A model generated the notes under the pieces. The model was not told the origin of the DNA and did no database searches. It saw only the letters and a program-made list of their open reading frames with translations. Below, piece by piece: positions 44,660 through 53,799 of a stretch of DNA of 64,000 nt; position 1 is the first letter of the stretch, and the number at the start of each line of letters is the position of its first letter. This DNA is from Polaromonas sp. (GTDB taxonomy: Bacteria; Pseudomonadota; Gammaproteobacteria; Burkholderiales; Burkholderiaceae_C): assembly GCA_013298945.1 (NCBI GenBank), contig JAAFJR010000002.1, positions 248,001 through 312,000 on the forward strand, given 5' to 3'. The position numbers were made by a program, and so were the translations under genes.

Positions 44660-46105
44660 TTACAGCCGTTTGATCGGTTTTTTTCGCCAAACCAGCCGGT
44701 AATACGTGGTTTGCAATGCCAGCATCGCTAAAAAGGTGATTGGATAAGCCGCCCAAATGCCATTGATGCCGTAGCTGTTGCTCAGCGCCCAAGCTGTAGG
44801 AATTTCAATACAAAGAATACAAAACATGGTGATGGCTGTGGGCATAACCACTTCGCCGCTAGCGCGCATCAAGCCCGACAGCACCATGGACATGCCCATG
44901 ATCACGCTGCTCCATAGCATGATGTGTAATAGCGTCTGTGCCAAATCCACAACAGCGGGGTCGGTGATGAAAAGTCCAATGATGTTGCGTGAAAACAGCA
45001 AGCCAATGATGACCAGCGAACCTGTTAGCACCAAGTTAAGTATTATGCCTGTTTTAGCGATGTTGCCCAGTGTGTGACCTTGGCCAGCGCCAATAGCCTG
45101 TGCACCCAAAATGGAGGCGGCAATGGCAATTGAAATAGCCGGGAACTGCACGTAATTCACTATTTGGTTGACTGCGCCATAGGCTGCGGTAGCTTGCGAG
45201 CCATAGCGGTTCACCAAAAACAATACCGCAATTTCCGCCAAGGAGATCGTGATCATCGACATGCCCGTAGGCAGGCCAATTTTTAAAACCTTGGCAAGTA
45301 TGAGTCGGTCTATTCGCAAGTGCTTCAAAAACTCAGCATCGGGTGCGAGTGGGTGTTTGACTTTGGGTTGTGCCAGCACATACACGGCAGATGAATACGC
45401 GTCGTTTTTCGGTGTAGCTGAGCCACGTAAATACCAAACTCCCCATCCCATAGCTATCAAAAAAGAAGCTCCTGCAGCATAAGCACCGCTGGTGACGCCC
45501 ATTTGCGGTAATCCTAGCCAGCCACGTATCAAGGCTGGTGTCAGGATAAAGCTGAGAATCGTTGAAATCAACAAAATGAACAAAGGCGTCTTCGTGTCGC
45601 CCACGCCGCGCAGCATAGATGTGGCGAGTAAGAAGACAAAGATAGCGGGTGTGGCAATCAGCATGACACGTGCATAAGCCGTTGCACCAGGCAAAATGTC
45701 TGCGGGCGTACCAAGTGCTCGCAACATGGTTTCGGTAAACGTGCCACCGAAAATAGTAACGGTCAAACCTGCCAGCAAGCCCACCATCAAGGTTGTGCCT
45801 GCGATAGCTTTAACGCGATCAAGCTCTTTCGCCCCCCAAGCTTGCCCGATCAACACGGCCGCGCCTGAGCCCAAACCAATCATGAAAGCGATCAAGAAGA
45901 AAAATACTGGGAAGAAAGCTGATACAGAAGCCATTGCCCCCACACCTAGCATTTGTCCTAAATAAATATTATTCGCCGTTCCTGAAAGCGCTTGCAGCAT
46001 GTTGCTGATGATCATGGGAACCAAAAACGTGAGGTAACTTCTCCACAAAACGGGGCGGTTTTGTGGAAAAGTTGATGCAGTAATATTAAAGTGTGAAGAA
46101 TTCAT
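44660..46105 (-). CDS. MATE-family multidrug/cation exporter
   Basis: 481 residues from ATG 46105; the frame extends to TTG 46126. About twelve hydrophobic segments in two MatE halves. Family stretches include LVPMIISNMLQALSGTANNI near the start, and GLGSGAAVLIGQAWGAKELD. It would export drugs or metabolites with Na+ or H+. It is separated from the riboswitch by about 120 bases and has its own promoter region upstream. Confidence 0.9.
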   Translation of the reverse strand: MNSSHFNITASTFPQNRPVLWRSYLTFLVPMIISNMLQALSGTANNIYLGQMLGVGAMASVSAFFPVFFFLIAFMIGLGSGAAVLIGQAWGAKELDRVKAIAGTTLMVGLLAGLTVTIFGGTFTETMLRALGTPADILPGATAYARVMLIATPAIFVFLLATSMLRGVGDTKTPLFILLISTILSFILTPALIRGWLGLPQMGVTSGAYAAGASFLIAMGWGVWYLRGSATPKNDAYSSAVYVLAQPKVKHPLAPDAEFLKHLRIDRLILAKVLKIGLPTGMSMITISLAEIAVLFLVNRYGSQATAAYGAVNQIVNYVQFPAISIAIAASILGAQAIGAGQGHTLGNIAKTGIILNLVLTGSLVIIGLLFSRNIIGLFITDPAVVDLAQTLLHIMLWSSVIMGMSMVLSGLMRASGEVVMPTAITMFCILCIEIPTAWALSNSYGINGIWAAYPITFLAMLALQTTYYRLVWRKKPIKRL

Positions 46106-46263
46106 GCATGTAATAGCGTAAGACAACTATTAGAGCAGCATTTTTTCGATTTCACAGAAATTTAAGTTGATTTTTAGGTCTATTTATGTGAATATTCACA
46201 CGAATGTTGGTATAAAAAGTATGCTATGAAAATATTAGTAATTTTTTAAGTCTAAATACGCCA

Positions 46264-46308
46264 CTAGCCGGCGTATTTATTGCCTTATATGCTATCAAAA
46301 GAATAGCA
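46264..46308 (+). repeat. Dispersed 45-bp repeat, copy R11
   Basis: CTAGCCGGCGTATTTATTGC, then CTTATATGCTATCAAAAGAA and TAGC. Intergenic, between MATE and CaiB genes. An AAATACGCC fragment of the reverse motif lies directly before it. Confidence 0.87.
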
Positions 46309-46348
46309 AATATGCATATATTTTAATACTAAAGTAGCATATTTAAAA

Positions 46349-47572
46349 TCAAGCAATTGCTTTGAGTAATTTGAGCGATGCTATATCTGCAGCCTCAACG
46401 CCTAATTCTTTTAAGACTGCCTCCGTATGTTCTCCTTTGGTCGGTGGGTTGAGTCGAACACCTAGGCGCTGACCTGCCATGGTGAAGGGGAAAAGGGCGG
46501 TTTGGGTGGTTTCGCCTGCACGGCTACCATCTGGCAACACAATATCTGCCAAGCCGCCGCTGGCGATCAAGTGTTCGTCGTCATACAACTCTTCTGGCCG
46601 TGTGATGGGGGCGAAGGGCAAGCCTTTGGATTCAAATATCGCTGCAATTTCTGTAACCTCGTAGTCTGCTAACCGCGCACGTAAATCGGGCATCATGATT
46701 GGACGCATGCGAACACGGTCATTGTTTGTAGCTAATTGAGGATCTGTTTTTAAGTCTGTGAAGCCAAATGCGTTGCAAAAGGTGTGCCATTGCGCGTCTG
46801 ACACTGTGGCCAGGAAAATTTGCGCATTGTTTTTTACGGTAAATACATCGTACAGCGCCCAAGGTGATATGCGGTCGGGCATTGGGGCCGCTGGTTTGCC
46901 TGTGATGGCGTATTGCAACATGTGTTGACCGACCAGAAACACGTTGTTTTCAAACAGAGCTGATTGCACTTCTTGCCCACGCCCTGTGATACCTCGCTGC
47001 ACCAATGCCCCCAAGGTGCCAATCGCACCAAACATGCCGCCCATGATGTCGTTCACGCTGCTGCCTGCGCGTAGTGGGTCACCCGGGCGCCCTGTCATAT
47101 AGGCTAAACCACCCATCATTTGCACTACCTCGTCTAAGGCTGTGCGGTGCTCGTAGGGACCGGGTAAAAAGCCTTTGTGGGCAACGTAGATGAGTTTTGG
47201 GTTGCTTGCCGACAAACTTGCATAGTCCAAGCCGTATTTGACCATGGTGCCGGGTTTGAAGTTTTCCAAAACCACGTCTGCAGAGTTGGCTAGTTTTCTG
47301 GCTATTGCTGCACCTTCAGGTTTTTGCAGATCAATGGAGATACTTTTTTTGTTGCGGTTAAACATAGGGAAGAAACCAGCACCGGCACCTAGCAAATGCC
47401 GCGTGCGATCTCCCTCAATCGGTTCTACTTTGATAACCTCAGCACCCATGTCAGCCAGCACCATGCCGCAAGTAGGTCCCATGACCATGTGGGTGAATTC
47501 AACGACGCGTAAGCCAGTCAGAGGTAAGCTCTGGGGCATGCTTTGAGATAAATGTGGGGGCAAACTATTCAT
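46349..47572 (-). CDS. CaiB/BaiF-family CoA-transferase
   Basis: 407 residues, typical length for family III CoA-transferases. N-terminal TGLRVVEFTHMVMGPTCGMV with the conserved catalytic-type Asp in GMVLADMGAEVIKVEP region, and AFAFAR-like NRNKKSISIDLQKPEGA follows. It moves CoA between a carboxylic acid and an acyl-CoA; the acceptor is unknown since no acyl-CoA gene is adjacent. Near the polyol cluster but separated by a 22-base gap from the AraC gene on the same strand, so co-transcription is possible. Confidence 0.9.
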   Translation of the reverse strand: MNSLPPHLSQSMPQSLPLTGLRVVEFTHMVMGPTCGMVLADMGAEVIKVEPIEGDRTRHLLGAGAGFFPMFNRNKKSISIDLQKPEGAAIARKLANSADVVLENFKPGTMVKYGLDYASLSASNPKLIYVAHKGFLPGPYEHRTALDEVVQMMGGLAYMTGRPGDPLRAGSSVNDIMGGMFGAIGTLGALVQRGITGRGQEVQSALFENNVFLVGQHMLQYAITGKPAAPMPDRISPWALYDVFTVKNNAQIFLATVSDAQWHTFCNAFGFTDLKTDPQLATNNDRVRMRPIMMPDLRARLADYEVTEIAAIFESKGLPFAPITRPEELYDDEHLIASGGLADIVLPDGSRAGETTQTALFPFTMAGQRLGVRLNPPTKGEHTEAVLKELGVEAADIASLKLLKAIA

Positions 47573-47594
47573 TACCCTAGTTTAGCGGAAGGCA

Positions 47595-48554
47595 CTATCT
47601 AGCCGAACCACCAAAGCGATTCTCAGCTTGCTTGCGAAACTCAGTGGGCGTGGTGCCTTTGAGTTCTAAAAACCGACGGTTGAAATTGGCTACATTGTTA
47701 AAACCAACGTCATAGCAAATGTTGGTGACGTAGCGGTCTGAACTCATCAAGAGCTGGCATGCGCGGTGAATGCGTACTTGGTTAACGAAGTCTGTGAACG
47801 TATGGCCCGTTGAGCGTTTGAAGAAACGCGAAAACCGAGTTTCGCTCATGCCGATGACATCAGCCATTTCTGCAGCAGTGAGGGGTGATGCAATGTTATC
47901 TGTGATGCGATTAACCACGACGTTAATCTGATCCAATTCTGCTGGGTTGTCCATACCTTGCATTTGAATGTTGGACAACATGCGGTAGTCAGTACAGCGT
48001 GCTAAATCAGTCATCAACTCTAGAAAAGCGGCCAAGCGACGTGCACCTTTGGATTCTTTAACGTGATGCCAATGGGTTTGTCCGCTTTGCGAGAGCCCGA
48101 AAAACTCGATGCCGTGCCGGGCACGCTCTAAAAGCGGCAGCAATTCCGCAAATTCTGGAATTGTTTGACTTGCTTGTTCAATAGGAGCGTGCTGAAACTG
48201 AATTACCAAATCTCGGTGTTCAACACCTTCGGGCGGAATGTCGAGTGAAATCCAGTTGTGCGGCAATTTAGGACCACATAAAACAACATGACCAGGCTCA
48301 AACGGTCCAATCCAGTCACCTACAAACGCTTTGCCTGAAGTTGCCGTGATCATGTGCAACTCATACTCTTCATGGCAGTGCCAGCGTGCCAGAGGAGTAG
48401 GGTAGCCATGGTCAAGACAGCGAATGAAACCGATTTTATCTGTCGGCTCATAGCCAAGTGCTGTGCTACGGTTGTAATCAGCTTCTAATTCAGGTGGTCG
48501 TGTTTTATGACGGACTTGTTTTGAGCTAAAAGGTATGCTTTGTGTCGTTGTCAT
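47595..48554 (-). CDS. AraC-family transcriptional regulator of the polyol cluster
   Basis: 319 residues. N-terminal cupin-like sensor (about 45-160, with WHCHEEYELHMITATSG and GHVVLCGPKLPHNW) and C-terminal double HTH (about 215-310), with AAEMADVIGMSETRFSRFFK and YDVGFNNVANFNRRF. It lies 31 bases after the SDR gene, so it is in the polyol operon and probably activates it with mannitol or sorbitol as effector. Direct repeats before the binding-protein gene are candidate sites. Confidence 0.9.
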   Translation of the reverse strand: MTTTQSIPFSSKQVRHKTRPPELEADYNRSTALGYEPTDKIGFIRCLDHGYPTPLARWHCHEEYELHMITATSGKAFVGDWIGPFEPGHVVLCGPKLPHNWISLDIPPEGVEHRDLVIQFQHAPIEQASQTIPEFAELLPLLERARHGIEFFGLSQSGQTHWHHVKESKGARRLAAFLELMTDLARCTDYRMLSNIQMQGMDNPAELDQINVVVNRITDNIASPLTAAEMADVIGMSETRFSRFFKRSTGHTFTDFVNQVRIHRACQLLMSSDRYVTNICYDVGFNNVANFNRRFLELKGTTPTEFRKQAENRFGGSAR

Positions 48555-48585
48555 GGCATCATGCGATTTTGATACATCATAAACT

Positions 48586-49383
48586 TTAGCTCATCACATT
48601 GCCACCATCAACATTAAGGGTTTGTGCGGTGATGTAGGAAGCCTCGTCGCTAGCTAAGAATATGGCGGCACCACAAATATCTGTAGGGTCGCCCATGTAA
48701 CCCAAAGGTACCGCAAGGCCGACTTGCTTCTTTTTTTCACCTAAGGGTAAATTTTCGTATTTGGCAAATAATGCATCAACATGCTTCCACATTGGCGTAG
48801 CAATCACCCCAGGCGCAATGCCGTTCACGCGGATGTGGTGTGGTGCCATCGCTAAAGCTGCGCTTTGTGTGTAGCTGATGATGGCGGCTTTGGTGGCGCA
48901 GTAGTGTGATACCAATGCCTCGCCACGTCGTCCAGCTTGTGACGCCATGTTGACAACAGACCCACGCGTTTTGTGCGCGACCATATGTGCCAACACTTTT
49001 TGCATCACGAAGAATGCACCTTTGACGTTGACGGCAAACATTTTGTCGTACATGGCCTCATCGCTCTCTAGCAAGGGTGCCATGTCAAAAATAGCTGCAT
49101 TGTTGTAAAGCACATGAATAGGGCCAAATGCGTCGCTGGCTTCTTGCACCAAGCGGTCAATATCTGCTGAATTGGTCACATTGGCTGAAATGTATTTGAC
49201 TTTTCCAGGGTATTGCACAGCTAGGGTTTGCACCTCTTCAGATGCTGTAGCTGGTAAATCAATCACGCTACAAAATGCTCCCTCACGCAAGTAAGAGCCA
49301 GCAACTGCAGCACCAATGCCACCACCAGCTCCTGTTAAAACAGCGTGTCGATCCAGTAAACGTTTGCTAACTTTCACACTCAT
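48586..49383 (-). CDS. SDR-family polyol dehydrogenase (sorbitol dehydrogenase-like)
   Basis: 265 residues from ATG 49383, overlapping the mannitol dehydrogenase stop (ATGA). A classical short-chain dehydrogenase: cofactor loop TGAGGGIGAAV (about 18-28), NNAA (about 96), catalytic Ser about 147 and YCATK (YxxxK, about 160-164). It resembles bacterial sorbitol (L-iditol 2-) dehydrogenase. Context with mannitol dehydrogenase and polyol ABC transporter supports a sugar-alcohol substrate. Confidence 0.88.
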   Translation of the reverse strand: MSVKVSKRLLDRHAVLTGAGGGIGAAVAGSYLREGAFCSVIDLPATASEEVQTLAVQYPGKVKYISANVTNSADIDRLVQEASDAFGPIHVLYNNAAIFDMAPLLESDEAMYDKMFAVNVKGAFFVMQKVLAHMVAHKTRGSVVNMASQAGRRGEALVSHYCATKAAIISYTQSAALAMAPHHIRVNGIAPGVIATPMWKHVDALFAKYENLPLGEKKKQVGLAVPLGYMGDPTDICGAAIFLASDEASYITAQTLNVDGGNVMS

Positions 49384-50798
49384 GATTGATGACTTTCTAT
49401 AAATTGGGTAACTTGTTGATATGCTTGCCGCATCGCTGCTACCAGCCTTGAATCGTTTGCCAATTCGCCCCACAAGACGGCATCGCTGCAGTAAGTAGCA
49501 ATAGGATCAGCAGCTTCGCACATGGCGTGTGCTGCATCCACGTCCATAGCTTGATCTTGGTAAACGTAAGAGATTTGGCCTTTGTGCCAGCGCTGTAGAT
49601 AGGCTAAAAAGAGCGCTGGTAAAACGGTAACACTGGCTATGGATTCATGACGAGCTAGTCTTTCACGAATGGTTGGCGCTATAAAGCCTGGGATTTTTGA
49701 GTACCCATCCATCGCTACGCGTTGGTTGGTATCGCGAATGGCAGGGTTGCCGAAGCGGTCTAAAACAACATCGCGGTAAGCGGCCAAATCAATGGGACTG
49801 GGCTTTTCTGGCTTGTTGAGAACAGGAATCACGTCGTTAGTTGCATAGTCAAAAGCAAACTTGCGAATGGCAGCGTCGTGCGTACCTTCATGGATGTATT
49901 GATAACCCACCAAAGTGCCTGCCCAAGCGATACAGCTGTGCGCGGCGTTGAGCAGGCGAATTTTTGCTTCTTCGTAAGGCGCAACAGATGTCACCATCTC
50001 AACGCCAACATTTTCCCAGGCAGGACGACCAGCGCAGAAATTTTCTTCAATCACCCACTGAATAAAACTTTCACCCATCACAGGCACGGTGTCTGCCCAG
50101 CCTGTGGCTTTGAGCACGCGCTGCGCCACATCTGCTGTTGGACGCGGTGTGATGCGGTCCACCATCGCATTGGGGCTGGTCGTGTTGGCTGTTACCCATG
50201 ACAGCAATTCTGCGTCGCCCAATAAAATGATGAATTGCAACAAGCCGCTGCGCGATCGATCACCGTTGTGCCTCAGGTTATCGCAGTTGAGCAGAGTCAC
50301 TGAGCCGCTTTGATTTAACATACGTTGTCGCAGCATGGCTGTGAGCGCACCGTAAATCGTGCTGCCTGCACTGCCTTTGCGGGCTTGCTCTAAATCTGTA
50401 GCTAGATCGGCTATGGACGTATCTAGAACATTGTTGGCATCGAGGTAGTAACCGGCTTCAGTCACAGTGAACGAGATAATGCAGGTGCTTGGATTTGCCG
50501 CTACAGCTATAAGTTTTGCGAGCGTTGGTTCATAAGCAATCACTTGGCTGATGGCCTTTACCCGTGTGTAAGCATGCACCCCTGATGGGGTAATGGTTTC
50601 TAGCGTGTACTCGCCGTTTTGTGCGGCTAATGCAGCCATGGTCTCAGCCATCTCTGCACGAATATTGCCTCCCGCCAATTGCCAGCTAAGATCGCCAGAG
50701 GCTTGCAAGTTGTGGACGTACAAAGCTTGGTGCGCTCGGTGAAACGAGCCAACACCCAAGTGCAACATCACATGCGTTTGAGTTGCCGCCGTTGTCAT
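49380..50798 (-). CDS. mtlK: Mannitol 2-dehydrogenase
   Basis: 472 residues, long-chain secondary alcohol dehydrogenase. N-terminal Rossmann LHLGVGSFHRAHQALYVHNL (about 12-31), and the C-terminal catalytic part with the conserved KIRLLNAAHSCIAWAGTLVG (about 291-310, Lys and His of the active site). It oxidises D-mannitol to fructose with NAD+. Its start overlaps the ABC ATPase stop by 4 bases. Confidence 0.92.
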   Translation of the reverse strand: MTTAATQTHVMLHLGVGSFHRAHQALYVHNLQASGDLSWQLAGGNIRAEMAETMAALAAQNGEYTLETITPSGVHAYTRVKAISQVIAYEPTLAKLIAVAANPSTCIISFTVTEAGYYLDANNVLDTSIADLATDLEQARKGSAGSTIYGALTAMLRQRMLNQSGSVTLLNCDNLRHNGDRSRSGLLQFIILLGDAELLSWVTANTTSPNAMVDRITPRPTADVAQRVLKATGWADTVPVMGESFIQWVIEENFCAGRPAWENVGVEMVTSVAPYEEAKIRLLNAAHSCIAWAGTLVGYQYIHEGTHDAAIRKFAFDYATNDVIPVLNKPEKPSPIDLAAYRDVVLDRFGNPAIRDTNQRVAMDGYSKIPGFIAPTIRERLARHESIASVTVLPALFLAYLQRWHKGQISYVYQDQAMDVDAAHAMCEAADPIATYCSDAVLWGELANDSRLVAAMRQAYQQVTQFIESHQS

Positions 50799-51841
50799 GA
50801 TGCTTTCGCTACCGAAGTGACACGACCTTTCGCATCAAAAAAGTGTGCCGTTTCAACATCAATGCTGACGCCTACATCTGATCCAACGCTGAGATGTGTA
50901 CGCGTGTTTTGACGTGCCACCAGCTGTATGCCACGAGCTGTTGCCACATAGATCAAAGTTTCAGCGCCCAAGGCTTCTATCAATTCAACTTTCGCTTGAA
51001 ATTGGCCTTGACCCACACCAGTTAGGATCACATTCTCAGGGCGCAAACCAACAAAACCGTCAGCAGGTGCTGTGATGCCTGGAATATTGCCAACTTGCGT
51101 TAAATCAGCAACAGACACAATGTTCATTTGCGGCGTACCAATGAATTGCGCGACAAACTGGTTGGCTGGCTTGTCATACAACTCAAGTGGCGTGCCGACT
51201 TGCTCAATCAAACCATCACGCAACACAACAACACGGTCTGCCAAGGTCATCGCTTCAACTTGGTCATGTGTCACGTAAATGGTGGTTGCACCTAAATCAC
51301 GGTGCAATTTAGCGATTTCAATACGTGTTTGACCGCGCAGTGCAGCATCTAAGTTTGACAAAGGCTCGTCAAATAAAAAAACCTTGGGTGCACGAACGAT
51401 GGCGCGACCAATGGCCACGCGCTGACGCTGACCTCCTGAGAGTTCTTTAGGTGTCCTGTGCAGGTAATCGGTCAAATTTAAAATCTTTGCAGCCTTGCTG
51501 ACTTTGTCTTGAATAACAGCTGGGTCAGCCTTGGCTAATTTCAGAGCAAAACTCATGTTTTCAAAAACACTCATGTGCGGATACAGGGCGTAGCTTTGGA
51601 AAACCATGGCCAAGTCGCGCTGGCTGGAAGGTAGTCTCGTGATGTCACGACCTTCAAGTTCAAGCGTGCCACCGTCGATGTGCTCTAGACCAGCAATCAA
51701 ACGCAGCAAGGTTGATTTGCCACAGCCAGATGGGCCAACAAACACGACAAATTCACCTGGGTTGATTGACAAGTCAATGCCTTTTATGGCGCGGTGTTCG
51801 CCGAAGAATTTCTCGACGTTTTTTAGTTGCAGATAAGCCAT
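50795..51841 (-). CDS. Polyol ABC transporter ATP-binding protein
   Basis: 348 residues, the MalK/SmoK/UgpC type. Walker A GPSGCGKST (about 37-45), signature LSGGQRQRVAIGRAIVR (about 134-150), Walker B VFLFDEPLSNLD (about 155-166), H-loop YVTHDQVEA, and a C-terminal TOBE/MOI regulatory domain (about 235-345) that may interact with regulators. It powers the two permeases encoded upstream. Its stop overlaps the mtlK start. Confidence 0.93.
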   Translation of the reverse strand: MAYLQLKNVEKFFGEHRAIKGIDLSINPGEFVVFVGPSGCGKSTLLRLIAGLEHIDGGTLELEGRDITRLPSSQRDLAMVFQSYALYPHMSVFENMSFALKLAKADPAVIQDKVSKAAKILNLTDYLHRTPKELSGGQRQRVAIGRAIVRAPKVFLFDEPLSNLDAALRGQTRIEIAKLHRDLGATTIYVTHDQVEAMTLADRVVVLRDGLIEQVGTPLELYDKPANQFVAQFIGTPQMNIVSVADLTQVGNIPGITAPADGFVGLRPENVILTGVGQGQFQAKVELIEALGAETLIYVATARGIQLVARQNTRTHLSVGSDVGVSIDVETAHFFDAKGRVTSVAKAS

Positions 51842-51893
51842 ATAAACTTTCTATGTATCAATTTGGGTTTTAATTTATTGAATATGAATTGAT

Positions 51894-52730
51894 TTACTTC
51901 ACAGCACCAAAGGTCAAGCCTTGGATCAATTGCTTTTGACTGAACCAGCCGAATACCACAATAGGTGCAATCGCCATCAAAGAAGCAGCTGATAACTTGG
52001 CCCAAAACAAACCTTCAGGGCTAGAGTAAGAGGCAATCAATGTCGCTAAAGTACCTGATTTTGCAGCGCTCAAATTCAGCGCCCAAAAGGCTTCATTCCA
52101 GCTTAAAACCAAACACAGCAAACCGGTTGAAGCCAAACCACCCATGGCCAGAGGCATCAACACATGGCGGAATTCTTGGTGCAAAGTTGCGCCATCCATG
52201 CGTGAAGCTTCCAAGATTTCAGATGGAATGTCTTTGAAATTCGAGTACATCATCCACACCATGATGGGCAAGTTACTCATGGTAAATACGATGATCAAAG
52301 CCGTGCGTGAATCTAGCAAGCCAGACCATTGCGCCATCACGTAGATTGGTACAAGCGCCCCAACAGCAGGCATCATTTTTGTAGACAACATCCACATCAA
52401 AATATCTTTGGTGCGTTTGCTTTTGAAAAACGCCATCGAATATGCCGCTGGTGTTGCCAAAGTCAAACCTAACACTGTTGACGCGACGCTGGTAATCACT
52501 GAGTTCCATGCGTAGCTTAGGTAGTCGCTTCGTTCTTGCACCTCATGGAAGTTCTCCATGGTAGGAGTAAAAACAAACAACGGCGGGACTGAAATAGCTT
52601 GTAACTCTGTTTTAAAGGCCATCAATGCCAGCCACCCCAACGGGAAAAAGAGCAGTAATGTTAAAAACCAAGCCACAAATGTTCGCAATGCGAGCATGGG
52701 CGTCATTGTGGATTTAGGTGCAGAAGTCAT
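51894..52730 (-). CDS. Polyol ABC transporter permease (MalG-type)
   Basis: 278 residues, six hydrophobic segments, BPD_transp_1. The ATPase-coupling EAA loop is EASRMDGATLHQEFRHVLMP (about 178-197). Starts 7 bases downstream of the other permease gene, in the same polyol operon. Confidence 0.93.
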   Translation of the reverse strand: MTSAPKSTMTPMLALRTFVAWFLTLLLFFPLGWLALMAFKTELQAISVPPLFVFTPTMENFHEVQERSDYLSYAWNSVITSVASTVLGLTLATPAAYSMAFFKSKRTKDILMWMLSTKMMPAVGALVPIYVMAQWSGLLDSRTALIIVFTMSNLPIMVWMMYSNFKDIPSEILEASRMDGATLHQEFRHVLMPLAMGGLASTGLLCLVLSWNEAFWALNLSAAKSGTLATLIASYSSPEGLFWAKLSAASLMAIAPIVVFGWFSQKQLIQGLTFGAVK

Positions 52731-52736
52731 GATGTA

Positions 52737-53597
52737 TTACTTATCTAGGTTTTTACCGACCATGCGGATTAAAAATATCGCTGCTATGTTGGCTAATACG
52801 ACGGCAAACAACGCACCAGCAGAGGCCACACCTGCATCAAAACTCAGCAAGGCATGTTTAAAAATCAAGAACGCGACATTGGTGCTAGCGTCACCTGGTC
52901 CGCCACCCGTGGTGGTATAGATTTCTGCAAAGACGCTGAGCAAGAAAATCATCTCAATCATGACAACCACAGCGATAGAACGTCCTAGGTGGGGGATGTA
53001 GAGATATCGCAATTGCTGCAAATACGTCGCGCCGTCCATGCGTGAGGCTTCTAGCTGCTCACGGCTCATGGATTGCAGGGCGGTGATAAAAATCAAGGTG
53101 GCAAAAGGCAACCATTGCCATGACACCATGATGATGACGCTGAACAACGGGAAGTCGGTTAACCAGTCTACAGGTGTAGCCCCAAAGAACTGCCAAACCT
53201 GTGCCAATACGCCATAGATGGGGTTCATCATCATGTGCTTCCAAAGCAAAGCATTGACGGTTGGCATGACGAAAAACGGCGAAATTAATAAGATACGAAC
53301 CAAGCCACGGCCTGGAAACGGGTCGTCAATCAACAAAGCCAAACCGATACCACCGATAACAGTAATTAGAATCACACTGCCTAATAGCAGCAATGTGTTT
53401 TTCACTGCCTCACCAAAAGATGGGTCGGTGACGAAGTATTCAAAATTTTCAAGGCCGATAAAACCGACCGCTTCCGGCTGCATTAGGTTGTAGCGGATCA
53501 GTGAGAAATAGATGGTCATCACCAGCGGCACGATCATCCACAAGAAGAGCGTGGTTACAGCTGGCGCCATTAAGAGACGGGGTAAAAAACGATTCAT
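52737..53597 (-). CDS. Polyol ABC transporter permease (MalF-type)
   Basis: 286 residues, six hydrophobic segments, BPD_transp_1. EAA loop LEASRMDGATYLQQLRYLYI (about 180-199). It follows the binding-protein gene after a gap that holds a strong hairpin and repeat copy R12. Forms the channel with the MalG-type partner. Confidence 0.93.
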   Translation of the reverse strand: MNRFLPRLLMAPAVTTLFLWMIVPLVMTIYFSLIRYNLMQPEAVGFIGLENFEYFVTDPSFGEAVKNTLLLLGSVILITVIGGIGLALLIDDPFPGRGLVRILLISPFFVMPTVNALLWKHMMMNPIYGVLAQVWQFFGATPVDWLTDFPLFSVIIMVSWQWLPFATLIFITALQSMSREQLEASRMDGATYLQQLRYLYIPHLGRSIAVVVMIEMIFLLSVFAEIYTTTGGGPGDASTNVAFLIFKHALLSFDAGVASAGALFAVVLANIAAIFLIRMVGKNLDK

Positions 53598-53636
53598 GGT
53601 GCAAGCCCAGAGTGGGTGATTAAACTATTCACCTGA

Positions 53637-53665
53637 CGCACTTCGCATGCAATTAACGAAGTGCG
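53637..53665 (-). promoter_or_regulatory. Intercistronic hairpin between the polyol-binding protein and permease genes
   Basis: CGCACTTCG (53637-53645) pairs perfectly with CGAAGTGCG (53657-53665), 9 bp with an 11-nt loop and no T-run. It is placed as the hairpin after xylF, probably to make the binding protein more abundant than the permeases. Confidence 0.6.
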
Positions 53666-53753
53666 CCAGTGAGTAAATTTAGCTGAAAAATACCAAAAAA
53701 TACCAAACAATACTCTCTTGAATACACTGGAAAATACACCGACTAATTTGATT

Positions 53754-53799
53754 CTAGCCGGCGTATTTATTGCCTAAGCTGCTACATTATTTGTAGTAA
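53754..53799 (+). repeat. Dispersed 45-bp repeat, copy R12, overlapping the binding-protein stop
   Basis: CTAGCCGGCGTATTTATTGC, then CTAAGCTGCTACATTATTTG and TAGT. The binding-protein gene (minus strand) ends inside it: its last codons and the TAA stop lie in the GCTAC...GTAG end of the repeat. Confidence 0.85.
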
